This document shows, one piece after another, positions 1 to 10,676 of a DNA stretch of 64,000 nucleotides. Position 1 is the stretch's first letter. Every line of letters starts with the position of its first letter. The DNA comes from Eumeta japonica (Eukaryota; Arthropoda; Insecta; Lepidoptera; Psychidae). The translations under genes were made by a program, and so were the position numbers. The notes under the pieces are model-generated. The model saw only the letters and a list, made by a program, of their open reading frames with translations. It was not told where the DNA came from and searched no databases. Location: NCBI GenBank assembly GCA_005406025.1, contig BGZK01000749.1:124001-188000 (forward strand), in the 5' to 3' direction.

Positions 1-600
1 AAAGACTGCATTTTGTGCGTTCTCTAAAAAAATTCGTATGTGATGATGTTTTCGAAAAAAGATAAAACAATGACTTCATTTTTTGTAAATTAAAATTTCC
101 TGATACTCTTTTGACGAATAAATAAAGAAAATCCTTTAGGAAACTTATTTGCTTAAACAGACGGACAACATACATGCAAAAATACGATTTTTCGCCTCTC
201 ATTCAATATTTTAAAATAGATCATTAAATAAAATGGGCGGTGACGCATCTTAAAATTCCAATTATAAAATTTTATTATTCTATAGACTGTGACAATGTAG
301 TTCAAATAAGTCGATATTTCAGGAATGTACTAATTATTTCGGAATTTGTAATTTCTGAAAGCAATTTTGACTTAAGTAGAACGATCAAAGAACTTGAAGG
401 TAATTCTTGTTTTTATTTCAACATAATCACAACCAAATATATAACTATTATAGAAAGAAAAAAACTCGGCGAGATTACGTTTGGAAATAGCAAAGACAAC
501 ACAATAGAGGGTCGAGCCAACCCTATCGATTATTTGTATCGTATTAATTTATTTAATGTTTATTTAAATTACCAAGTCCTCTGTAAATTAAGGCCACGAT
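1..600. other. AT-rich upstream region, no gene seen
   Basis: Upstream of gene 1. An open frame at 240-602 (+) ends just before the promoter, but its composition is like the surrounding AT-rich DNA and no domain is recognisable, so I do not call it a gene. Any distal control elements of gene 1 would lie here; none is recognisable. Confidence 0.5.
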
Positions 601-632
601 AGACGCGAGGACATCATTGCGACATTAGCTTG

Positions 633-639
633 TATAAAA
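633..639 (+). promoter_or_regulatory. TATA box of gene 1
   Basis: TATAAAA lies about 80 bases upstream of the gene 1 start codon. A start site about 30 bases downstream (near 662-666) would leave a 5' leader of about 50 bases, normal for insect cuticle-protein genes. The exact start is inferred. Confidence 0.75.
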
Positions 640-711
640 TGCGCGGGCGTCGCTCCGGGGCATAGCATCCACCGTCAGCCCGTGGCCCTAGCTGCATACC
701 AACCGACAAAC

Positions 712-3700
712 ATGAGAACTTTCGTAAGTGTTCACGTTTTGTTAACTCTTTGTTAAAACAAAGAACATGTACCTAGACATGTCTAGGTACATGTTCTTAT
801 TGATTGTTTTCATTTTCATTTTGCTGGCTGTAACATCTGGCTTTAGCGCTTTGTTTATTACTAGCTTTCAGGATGCGACTTCGCCCGCCTCCATAAATAA
901 TATACTTCAATTTTTATATTGAACGATCTTGCTGGAAATCGCAATATCGTTTCCGCTTTCAATTCTAGCCCAGGCACTGTCCTTGGTTTCGATTCTGGCC
1001 ACGCTCTTAATTGTAATCCTAATGTCAGATTTAATCTCGACATAATCTTAATAAGTCTCGTTCTTAATTTTGGTCCCGGTTCTGGCTCTCGATCCGGCAT
1101 TCGGTGTAGTAGTTCGGTTTAGTAGTACAAAACGTGGACGAAGTCGGAAACGAATGCTAATAAATATAAAAAACGCGCCCGTATTCGAATGTAATGTTGT
1201 GCCAAAATTTAAAATCAATTGAAACACTGCTTTTCAAGTTTTGCGGCGACAATCACACAAAAATTTAATTTTATCTAATACAGATATCTTGTAAATTCTA
1301 TGTTTAACATAAAACCATAGCACCTATTCATATATATTTCGTACTGAGGCATCAGCATTGAACTTGTAATGTACTCCGTGAACGATGAGATTTTGTACGT
1401 CAATCTTACCACGCGGACTGAGTGCGGTTTATGGAGTGTTATGCATTTATAACAGTTAATGAATTTTTTGTGCTGTCAGTCGTTCTTAGCAACCGACCAT
1501 TTTGATCTGGCATTCGAATTCAGCCGCAATCGACTGCTCGATGTGCTCGTCGAAGCACGAAGGCGCTCGAAGCAGACTTCATTAAAATGATTTGGATCTT
1601 CACCCACCGGACTCTTCAACTTGACTCGACTGTGTCACTTAATGGATACGGTTGCCGCTGGGCCGAGATCGCCTCCCACATTAACCTTTTCAGGCTTTCC
1701 TGCCCAAAAAGCGGTGGAGGCTCAGTAGAGCGGTGGCAGTTCAGTGATGAAAATCATCGCTCTTCGACACCAGAAGGTATCAGATTTGATCGTGATCATG
1801 AACGGATCGACCGACGGGTTCTGGACTCGGGTCAAATTAAAGCGATCGCCCCTCGCATAGGAGGGAATTTTAAGCCGTCGGCGCCGGCCGTTATCGGCCC
1901 CCGACGCGCGCCAAGCTGTCGCGGATGCTTTAAAATATGATAGTAGAGGATTCAAGGTGAGATCGATCCGCACCCATTTGCCGGTCGGACAAAATTCTAT
2001 TTCATCAGATGAAACAAGTTTCTAAACCTGACCGGAATAGGTTGAAAGAAAAATAATACTCACTACTACAATTAATTGAAATTATAAAAATAAGAAAAAA
2101 TAGGTTTAGGAACTTATTTCATTTGACGAAATATAATTTTTATGCGACTGGCAAATGGGTACGGATCGATCTTCCTTCGGATCTTAGACTATAAGCCCCT
2201 CGATTTCAAATGAAAACATTTCGGGATAATATGCTTCACATTGAATAAAATCTGACACAACAAACTTAAGGGTGTCAACAGGATCTTATTACTAAACTTG
2301 CGGCGTCTGTACATCCTATATGTACTATACATGTGCTACATTTAAACGGCTTTATTTATTGAACCATTAGTCTGTGTTACAAGTTGAAGATGGTGAAAAA
2401 TAGAGATACTGGTCCTACAAATATATGCAATAGCTCATTCGATTCGGAATAATGTCTATAAAAATGTATCTAGCACATAAAAAATTGTAAATGTTATAAA
2501 CAATTAAAGATGAAAAAAAAAGGTATACCATTTTTGGCTGATATCCCGTAAACTATTAATGTTCAAGAAATTTGAAAAAAGATTCTTAAAGAGGATGAAA
2601 TTTCCTATAAAAAAACCTGTTAGTTCTGGAACTCTATCTTTATTATTTATGATTTGAATTTAACACTGGAAATGGGTCTCAGTCCGACATTTTAAGGTAG
2701 CGCGCGCGGCGTTAAAATCAGGTACGTCACACTAAATATTTTTTTAAGGTATTAATTTTAATTAAAAAAATTGAATAAATTATAGTATATTCAAGACACT
2801 TCAAAAACATAATTTTCATTGGAAATTAAACTTAAACTCAGTTTTATAACAATTTAGACTATTGTTAATTAACAAAATTTTCTCCAACTTTGGTTTTCAT
2901 CATACATTAAAAAAAAAATGTTTTAATTATTGAAATAAAACTTAAATTGACTTTTTCTGTTTAAGAATGGCTAAAAAATGACACGAAAATATTTCGCATA
3001 CTTATATAAGGATATGCGAAGATTCATTGTATTCTGATCATATTCTTGGCATATCGCAGCGCTACTCGAAGCACAGACAAGAATCCTAGTTTTAGATTAG
3101 AAAGTGAAAACATATAGAGATCCTTTAAATTTTCCTTATTTAATCGCTTATTAATCGCGTATTGTACATACAAATACAAAGTTCGAATATAATAATCATT
3201 ATAAGTAATTAATAATAAGTTCTTAAATGGTGCTCATTAGTTCAGGATATTTTACGACTTATCGCCTCTCTATAAGCTTCTCCTAAAACTATCAATTATG
3301 ATTACCATATTGAATATTTCACTCGCTTCATCGAGGCTGGTGCTCACCACTTGTACAGATATTTGCGAAGTCTGACAGTCATACTTGTCCCAACCTCGAT
3401 CGCCGCTCAGAAGTCGTCTTATTGATATTTTTATTACGTTAATGAGAACTGAGGTAATAGACGAATCGATTTGATGATTATCGTGAAATCAAACCAATAC
3501 AGTGCAAAAAAGAAAATCGTACATTATTAGAAGATTATGACCACAGAAGTACAATAGTAATAATAGATGTACATAACGAAATAACAGCTACACAACATAA
3601 TATAGACATACTGATTTATTTTATTTAACTATCAGATGAATATTTAAAAACAGATTGACACACACACGCACACACAGACACACACACATACACACGCGCG

Positions 3701-4378
3701 CGCGCAAACACATACTCCCGCCTAAATAGGATCGTGTCGATCTGATCAGCACATATGGTTGCCGTACCACAAGACAGCCTTTTAATGTCAAGTCAGTGTT
3801 TATGTAACATCCTATACCTAAATGTTTGTGTATGAAGATTATTTTTTTAATTACAGGTAGTATTCATTCTCGCCGTTTCCGCCACCGCCTTGGCCGGCGA
3901 GGTCAAACGCGACAAGCGCGGCATCTTCGGGGAGTCCCTTTACAGCGGCGGCCTGGGCTTAGGCGGCGGCTACGCCGGCGGTTTCGGCTACTCCTACCCC
4001 GCCATCGGTTACTCTGCCCCGGCTATCAGATACTCCGCCCCGGCTATCAGTTACTCCGCCCCGGCTATCAGATACTCCGCCCCGGCTATCAGTTACTCCG
4101 CCCCGGCTATCCGATACTCCGCCCCGGCTATCAGTTACTCCGCTCCTATCGTCAGATATTCCGCTCCCGCTATCAGATACGCGGCCCCTATCACATACTC
4201 CGCTCCTATCAGGTACTCGGCCCCGGCTAGATTGGTTTCCGTCAACAAAGTGGTGTCAGTCCCCAAAGTGGTATCCGTGCCGCAAGTGGTTCAAGTGCGC
4301 AAAGTAGTCTCAGTGCCGGAAGTGGTTTCGGTCAACAAATTGGTGGCGGCACCATCCTACAACGCTGGGTGGTGGTGA
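712..4378 (+). CDS. secreted cuticle-type protein with YSAPAI repeats (2 exons)
   Basis: Coding exons are 712-723 (ATG AGA ACT TTC, then donor GTAAGT at 724) and 3857-4378 (acceptor TTACAG ending at 3856). Joined in phase 0 they encode 177 residues. Residues 1-17 (MRTFVVFILAVSATALA) are a signal peptide. A basic KRDKR follows at 21-25, then a Gly/Tyr-rich segment (about 26-55), then eleven YSAPAI-like units at 56-128, the first six alternating R and S in position 7. A Val-rich tract of VVSVPK-like hexads (about 130-166) and a C-terminal NAGWW complete it. Repeats of this kind are known from insect structural cuticle proteins (AP-rich and 'cuticle protein 16.5-like' entries); there is no Rebers-Riddiford chitin-binding domain. 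The role in extracellular cuticle is inferred from composition and the signal peptide. The four-codon first exon is the usual insect cuticle-gene pattern and decides the start. TATA box at 633 and AATAAA at 4427 frame the gene. Confidence 0.88.
761..798. repeat. perfect 38-bp palindrome in gene 1 intron
   Basis: The 19 bases at 761-779 are exactly the reverse complement of 780-798. It carries three CATG cores, 12 bases apart (766, 778, 790). The central ten bases 775-784 (AGACATGTCT) fit the p53-family half-site consensus RRRCWWGYYY. It starts 37 bases after the splice donor. It could be a regulatory site, a small hairpin element or chance. Confidence 0.9.
850..1165 (+). repeat. GATTCC-family repeat, copy 1
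   Basis: Begins ACTAGCTTTC...GACTTCGCCCGC and runs into a long pyrimidine-rich stretch in which GATTCC/GATCCC/GATTCT-like hexamers recur imperfectly, ending with GGACGAAGTCGG...CGCTAATAAA-like sequence. The same three-part layout recurs elsewhere in the window on both strands. Probably a non-autonomous SINE or LINE 3' end; no coding potential. Confidence 0.6.
1340..1950. other. GC-richer patch inside gene 1 intron
   Basis: Clearly less AT-rich than its surroundings, especially 1490-1930 with CGGCGCCGGCC around 1880. Open frames exist on both strands (1587-1940 +, 1722-1973 -), but neither shows a domain and they overlap, so coding is doubtful. It may be an old insertion or an intronic control region. 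Confidence 0.35.
1955..2176. repeat. foldback (inverted-repeat) element
   Basis: A left arm at about 1955-2029 pairs with a right arm at about 2102-2176. For example GATCGATCCGCACCCATTTG at 1961 mirrors CAAATGGGTACGGATCGATC ending at 2171, and TTCATCAGATGAAA mirrors TTTCATTTGACGAAA. The arms differ at a few positions and the spacer is about 70 bases. This is MITE-like; no target duplication is obvious. Confidence 0.7.
2177..3658. other. remainder of gene 1 intron, nothing recognised
   Basis: AT-rich intron sequence. No open frame, RNA gene or clear repeat was recognised; a moderately GC-richer stretch at 3335-3420 shows no convincing frame. Confidence 0.5.
3659..3712. repeat. CA/CG microsatellite
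   Basis: Alternating purine-pyrimidine tract: mostly (CA)n with interruptions, ending in CGCGCGCGCG at about 3695-3705. It sits about 145 bases before the gene 1 second exon. Such CA/CG tracts can adopt Z-DNA. Confidence 0.9.
4010..4228 (+). repeat. 21-bp coding tandem repeat (42-bp higher order)
   Basis: Eleven near-identical 21-base units within gene 1 encode YSAPAIR/YSAPAIS. The first six alternate AGA/CGA and AGT, giving a 42-base higher-order period; units 7-11 are more diverged, including shortened six-codon units (YAAPIT, YSAPIR). This suggests recent expansion at the 5' side of the array. Confidence 0.9.
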
Positions 4379-4426
4379 ACACACGCTTTTGAGTAATGAC
4401 TAGTCAATTACACATAAATGTAAGCA

Positions 4427-4432
4427 AATAAA
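4427..4432 (+). terminator. poly(A) signal of gene 1
   Basis: AATAAA 49 bases after the gene 1 stop codon, followed by a T-rich stretch (4437-4470) suited to a downstream element. Confidence 0.8.
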
Positions 4433-5600
4433 GCACTTTTTACACTTTTATATTTTTGTTTTTATTTATCATCTCGCGTTGTAGTGACCTTGCAATAAAT
4501 CATAGTCATCGAGATGCGTTTTCGAGGCCATATGAATATTTAATTGATCGTATATATTTATTGGCTGTCTTCGAAAACTTTGTTTATCATACATAATTGA
4601 AACAATGCAAATGCCATTACCATACTGAATTATAATTTATAACGCATTTTATTATAGATTGGGAACTTATTACGGGGCACAGTTATATACGTAAATTTAA
4701 TATACATATTATTTTATAAAAGCAGTACCAAATATTTCAGCCTTAGCACTTTTATAATTGCCCGATCATTATACTTTTTTAGGTTTCATGGTCAATTAGG
4801 GACAATTACGTTATGAATTTTTCCGTGCGTTTGCTCGCTTAGAACAGCCCTCTTGTTTACTAATCTCCGAAATTTGATACAGACAAAACCTCTAGAATTA
4901 TTTTGATTCTTGGAGATACTTTTGCAACAACCTATATTAATAATTTTGTCAAAGGGTACGGTAGACTCGATCGAAATCTTACCTGAATAATGAAACATAA
5001 AAAAATAAAGATTTCGAGTCGACAACATATATCGGCAAAATTCGGATTGTCGAGTATTTTGTTAAATTTTAATGATGCTGACAGACTAATCGCAGTCGCC
5101 ATATTGGTCACTCTAGCGAAACGTCACTGACACCGAATGACATCTTGAGTAGTTAATAAACGTTCCGTTTCACACTCGCGCACATACGCGTCGCCACTCA
5201 ACACGTTGCGCTATTCATTTTAAAAACAAAGTGTCCATTACAAAGAACTGTGACTTATGTGACTGTGTAAAACGAAACGTTTTGCAGTAAACATTGAGCA
5301 AATAAAAAAAAATGGTTTTTTTTTCAGTAGTTTTGCAAATGTATTATTTTGGACATTTTTATAGGATATACTCGTGTTATATGGTTTTTCTTAAAACCTG
5401 AGATGGGCCGATTGCCATAACATAGCCATAGAAAAAAAATACTGGCCACAACCTTAGGAGTTGAACTTGTAGTTCTTTTTGTAATAAAATTTTATTGTAT
5501 ATTGTTCAGTACTCATTTAGTTTGGCATAGTGATTTACTTTGTTTAGAGTACACCCGTCATGCCGAAAATCGTAAGTATTTCACAGTTATTTTTAATCGG
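4433..5600. other. intergenic, no gene called
   Basis: AT-rich. A 78-codon frame at 4792-5028 (-) has no recognisable motif or flanking signals. A GC-richer stretch at 5085-5210 precedes the hAT relic and may be its 5' terminal region, but I could not define terminal inverted repeats. Confidence 0.4.
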
Positions 5601-5609
5601 TCAAAAAGA

Positions 5610-6435
5610 ACCAAAACGCCTTAAAGTGCTCAAGTATTCGAAAATGACCACACCGGATCGTACATTGAAGAAAACTTACGAGAAATGATAGACAAACGGA
5701 ATATCGTTAATAAACTATTTCTACTTTTGCGTGATAATGCAATAAATATGGTCAGCGCTATGCGGGGTCAATTTGAATCTTTAGACTTCATGTCACATGC
5801 GTCACAGTTGGTAGTAAAAGATACGCTGTTTTCGGAAGAAGAACATAAACAAGTCTTTAAAACTTGCAGACATATAGTAGGGCACTTTAAACAAAGCGAG
5901 CATGCTTCTAGAAAATTTACTAAATGTCAAAGTCAATGCTGATTACCAATACACTCATTAATTCGGGATATTGAAGTTAGATGGAACAGTACTTACAACA
6001 TATTTGCAAGATTGTTTGAAAAAAAAACTGCCACAAATTTATACAGCTTGGAACACGAGCGTATTGACATGGGCGTATTGACCTTCGGAGTGGGAAATTA
6101 TAAAGAACCTTACTAAGGTACTAAAGTTTTTTTATGATGCTACACTTAATCTGTCATATGATAATGCATGTGTCCCTTGAAATTCCTTTGATATCACTGT
6201 TAAATAGAAAGCTGAAAACTAGAAACAAAAAGGAAAGCGAAATAATGAGAAACTTGAAAACACGGTGATATGAATCAATGAATCGACGATTTGCATACGT
6301 CAAAGAACATCCTGCACTTCAACATAACTGGATACGAGATTTAAAAGTACATATCTGGATTCTGATGAAGTTGACATTGCCACTTTGGAAATAGAAAACC
6401 ATTTAAAGATGTGCACGGACGACGTTAGCGATACA
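5610..6435 (+). pseudogene. hAT-family transposase relic (ZBED type)
   Basis: Around 5649-5940 one frame reads HTGSYIEENLREMI then LRDNAINMVSAMRGQ, ASQLVVKDTLF and CRHIVGHFKQSEHA. After a stop at 5941 it continues with DIEVRWNSTYNIFARLFEKK, and near 6280-6345 with RRFAYVKEHPALQHNW. These match the order of conserved blocks of hAT transposases of the zinc-finger-BED type (RDNAxNM, QLVV, CRxIVGHFKxS, DVxTRWNSTY). Stops and frameshifts disrupt it, and the N-terminal BED finger and C-terminal dimerisation block are not visible. A dead transposon copy. Confidence 0.8.
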
Positions 6436-7394
6436 ATAAGCAAAAACTGTCATTGTTTTACATGTATATTATGAGTCGCATTTCACCCGAGCAAAGCCGG
6501 GATTTCATCTAGTACTAGAATAAATTCCAACATTATGTTATTTTTAATCGCTGTAAACTATCACTTACTCAATTTGTTATTTGCCAGAAATAACGAAAAA
6601 ATATTATTAAATAACACTATTATCAAATCTTTATGGCTCATGGCTAGGATTTCCGCTGGTGCTCGTTTTAACCTCTCGGAATGGTATATTCAGGATTTAA
6701 ATGAATAATTAATAAATTATACAAATAAATTAAATTTAAGTGTCTATGATCTCAAAATAAAGGCTTAACCTAAACTTAAATAAAAGCTTCATCAACTCAT
6801 ATTGCAATGTAATTACACGTTACTAAATCCTAAACTGTACTTAAAAAGGTTTTGTCATTATGTCTGTTTGTCCGAACTAAATATCTGAAACGGCTGTATC
6901 GATTTTGAAGGACTTACGCCGGTAAATAGAGAAGTATCTTGAGCACAATGTACTATTGAGTGTACTAATGTACTAATGTAATGTTGAGCACGCTTCTTTT
7001 TGTCATATATTTATTCAAGATTTCTTCATAAAAATAAAATTATGAAAAATACAGTAATTTTTTATTAGTTTGTGAGCTATAATCGACCAACTTACGAAAC
7101 ACAGTTGGGTCCAAAGAAACTAATTATAAATTAACGAGTACAAATTACTGCGAAAACAACTTTATATTTAATATTGTTGACATATTGAATATTTCAAACA
7201 CTAGATTTTTAAATTTTTAGTCTGTTCGATAAAAGTTAGTTACTTCTATTAGTATTATGAGGCTAGTCTATATGACTACTGACATGAAATTTATTAAAAT
7301 TGGTATCTACAATTTAAACATATATAGTGCAAGTAGCAATAAATATAACTTATTTGTTTAAACCAAAAATGTACGTGTCTTTTTTTTACAATGC
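6436..7394. other. no gene; TE-tail motif at about 6486-6515
   Basis: AT-rich. CCCGAGCAAAGCCGGG at about 6487, followed by ATTTCATCTAGT, resembles the 3' end of insect RTE-like or other non-LTR elements. Nothing else recognised. Confidence 0.4.
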
Positions 7395-7695
7395 CTACGA
7401 ATTTCTACCTGCTTTATCAATATTTGACCGTAACTCATACCGGGATTGAAGTTGAGAGCGAAACGGGGAGCAAATCCAAAACAGCACCGGAATCCAAATC
7501 GAGCATGCGGCTGGAATTAGAGTAAAGAGCATGATGTGGATCAGAATCAGAAGCGATACCGGAATTGGAATCGAAAATGTGACTGGATTCGGGACTGACA
7601 GCAAGATCAATGGATAAAAATATGAAGGAATTCGTTCTATATCGACACGGAGGAAACCGTGGGCGGAAAGTTGTTAATAATCATAATAATAATCA
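7395..7695 (-). repeat. GATTCC-family repeat, copy 2 (reverse)
   Basis: Reverse-complement orientation: GGAATCGAAA, GGAATTGGAATCG and similar hexamers, ending with GAGGAAACCGTGGGCGGAAAG, the complement of the CGCGG head seen in the plus-strand copies. The 71-codon frame at 7395-7610 (-) is a product of the hexamer periodicity (IPIPIPVSLL) and is not a gene. Confidence 0.6.
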
Positions 7696-8631
7696 CGATA
7701 GAGTTCCGGGAGTACAAACTATTTTATTGAAAATTTCTACTCCTTTAATAATCTTTTTCTCATAAATCTGTTAAACATTAAAAGATTTTCAGCTATTTGA
7801 TAACAAAACATTTCTTCTCTTTTTAATATATATAAATGTGTATTTATCTTATGCAATTGTTTATGTGCGAATACCTTTTTTTTTTCTTGTTAATTTTTTT
7901 GAATATCGTTTTGAATCAAATGGGCCCTCGCTCACATTTTAATTCATAAAATTACTGATATTCTACTTTTTCAAGACACGAACCAGCCTATATCGCTCTC
8001 ATTAATTGACAATTGCTCTTTCAATAAATTTCGGTCTTCAAAATGTCGCAACTCAGAAATAATAGCTATTTGTAAGACGTACTATTTCATAACAAACGCA
8101 TAATAATGTTATCATATTGCACATTTTTTAATGAAATATTGAGAAAATTTTCATATAACGGGCCTATCACTTTCTTGCCATATCTAATAATCCAATCAAA
8201 ATTCAATTTAAATAAATTAAATAATAAATTCTCAAGAAATATACGCAAAGATAGTATTAAAATATACCATTAAAATTTCGCAGATTAATAACTCTTTCGT
8301 GTTGGTTTCTATTTGACACCTTAGTTATAACCTGCCCGTATTATGGTATTAGTCTTTTTTACAACGTGCGAAATGGAATATTAAATTAATGTTGTTACGA
8401 AATAACAAATTATCATGACAATAAAAACGTAACTGTGCATTTCGATGTGTCGACTTTTAAAAGCTATAATAAAATATAAGCGTGTATTTTAACGAGTCAA
8501 TTTTTATAAGATTGTCGTAAAGATTTACATCAATACAATTAGGCAATGTATATAGAATAACATTTTTATTATTTGAGATCAAATATTATTTTAGTTTTAA
8601 AATAGTAAAACTGTGCATTTTAAATTAAAAA
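7696..8631. other. AT-rich, nothing recognised
   Basis: No open frame of note, no RNA gene and no repeat that I could match within the window. Confidence 0.5.
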
Positions 8632-9133
8632 CAGGTCAGGAGCATGTCGGACCATTCACAATGTAGGATTCCGTAGCCGTTGGTACAAAGAGATGCACTG
8701 CAGATGGAGAAACTACGTTGTTACACTTTTTTCCATGTTTTCCGCACATAATAAAACAAAGAGGGAACACAATTTATGCTCTTTTTGGAGTGGTTATTTC
8801 AGAAAATATTCACTTAACCAAAAAAATTGCTTAGAAACCTTAAAGTGTTTTTAATATGTGACATTATCGAACTGTCGAAATATGTGACACACGTTTATGG
8901 TTACTGGAAAAAAATTTTGGAGCTTCTATTGCATGCACGGAGTGCCTCCTCCTAGAAATATTTATTTTTGTTATTTAACTAATGAACTAAGTAGCGGCTT
9001 ATACAAGACACATATATTATAAATTTTATTTTGTAGTTTTTGAATAAAATACCTGTAACATACGGAGGGACGGACGGACGGACATGACGAAACTATAAAG
9101 GTTCCGTTTTTCCCGTTTTGGTTCGAACCCTTA
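8632..9133 (+). repeat. GGTTCCG-family repeat, copy 1
   Basis: Starts AGGAGCATGTCGGACCATTC, carries GTTACACTTTTTTCCATG, TGCATGCACGGAGTGCC and AAAATACCTGTAACATACGGA, and ends GGTTCCGTTTTTCCCGTTTT followed by GGTTCGAACCC. Shared with 21591-22348 (+) and 29101-29620 (-). Non-coding interspersed repeat. Confidence 0.75.
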
Positions 9134-10586
9134 AAAGGATGTCAGGGTAAACACCGACAATAAGGTGATTAAAATCTGACATATCTCTTAAATTAATTGC
9201 ACATTTTATTATTAAACATAGACGCATCAATTAAGAGATTTCTCGTAATGTCTTTAATGATAAACCATCATTCTCGACTTTAAAAAGTATGCGATCAACT
9301 TCCTATTTTTTTAGATACAACGAGATAATTATCAGATACGATCGCAATAAAATTTTAATACAACTCCTTTTTAAAAATGGAGACTTTTAAACCCAAATTC
9401 GCCAACCAATATTAACCATTACAGGCCGTTAATTTAAATTTACAATATTTTCTTCATTAGTTCTTCATTTTCTTTTAAAGGTCTGTTAATTTTTGACATT
9501 CATCGGCGAAATCGGACCGAAGTTTTGAAAAAACCTCAAAATTGTACCAATAGATAAGTCTAGAAGCATACCGTACCCGTGGCATTTACGAAGCGACTTC
9601 GCTCCTCTTTCATTTCGACACACTCTATAATGTCTCTAGTTCATGATTCACGAAATAAAGCAGGCTCGTGTGCCATACATAAGACGCGTTGAGATCAGAA
9701 TCCGGGTTGCATCATAGTACGTGCGCGAGCCAAACGACTTTTTGTAAAACCACGCTACGCCACCAAACGGGTTGGACGCTCCCGAACACCATGATCTGGT
9801 TAGAGTATCAGATAAACAAACCGGATGAATTTTGTACCGAATGCAATGCCCGTACGCTCAGTTTGGGAAATATTCGGTAGGACTACGAAGTATTTTCGTT
9901 TATTGTGCTTTTATAATATTGTTTTTATTAAACTGATCATATTGAAGTTTGAACCGATTTAAATTTTATACACTTTCGCAATCCATGTCAAATCTAAAAA
10001 TGGGTAATCATTACAAAAGGGAATTTAACAAAATTATATATACCACAACCAGCCTATGGTCTTGAAATAACGTGACACTAAGAATCATTTCCTCGTGAGG
10101 AAATTCTTTAACAGTTGGTGCAGTGAAGATAATAACGAAAATAATTTGATACTGCAGCCAGTTCGTCAAAGAATTCTTTACTGCTGTATCCGCTTGAGAT
10201 TTTGTACATAAAATTATAAATTGAAAAAAAAAGACATAACTTTAACTATAACGTGGTGCTCTACTCATGACCGTATCTTCACGTAGAAAGTTCACCATTG
10301 TCGATGAAATCGCCTTGGAATATGTCCATTGAGATAAATAAATAGAAAATTTCCAGCAATTAATGTAAATAAATTGATAAAATATAAAGTCATAAGCATA
10401 CAAATCATGTATTCAAAGTTATTTGAATGTGTTCTCGAAATGATAAAATTATAAAATTGCCAAACCAAATTAGCTTACAAATATAATAAAATTAATTGCG
10501 AATTTATTAAAAAAAAACGCTTCTAAAAACCTATTTAAATAATCGTTTAAACAGACTTCAAAGACAACTAATGAGTTGTTTTTGAG
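9134..10586. other. no gene called; GC-richer patch 9560-9890
   Basis: Mostly AT-rich. The patch at 9560-9890 has a 63-codon plus frame (9689-9880) without recognisable motif and may be an old element. A minus-strand frame without a start codon near 10025-10220 is also unsupported. Confidence 0.35.
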
Positions 10587-10676
10587 ACGGTTAAGTTCGA
10601 GTTAAGGGATACTGTGGTTTCCATCATCAGCCCAGCAACCGGGAATGTTAATTACCAAACACAAAAACTCGAATAA
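10587..10676 (+). CDS. exon-like island (weak)
   Basis: A possible acceptor GTTTTTGAG at 10578-10586 is followed by 29 open codons (TVKFELRDTVVSIISPATG...) and TAA at 10674. Base composition is higher in GC than the flanks. Thirty open codons are common by chance, there is no poly(A) support and no matching upstream exon was found. Function unknown. Confidence 0.12.
   Translation, partial: TVKFELRDTVVSIISPATGNVNYQTQKLE

Noticed and set aside
240..602. 120-codon plus frame upstream of gene 1
   Set aside because: AT-driven composition, no domain, no poly(A) signal, and it ends within the promoter region of gene 1.
1587..1973. Overlapping plus and minus frames in the gene 1 intron
   Set aside because: They exclude each other and neither has motifs or splice support; kept only as a GC-rich patch.
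3826..4230. 134-codon frame reading RPGYQLLRPGYQ-type repeats over gene 1
   Set aside because: It is the gene 1 repeat in another register; the in-frame product with signal peptide and correct splicing is the YSAPAI frame.
4792..5028. 78-codon minus frame downstream of gene 1
   Set aside because: Some protein-like look, but no motif, splice or poly(A) support.
7395..7610. 71-codon hydrophobic minus frame (IPIPVSLLI)
   Set aside because: Arises from the hexamer-periodic GATTCC-family repeat; the same peptide-like pattern appears in other copies in other frames.
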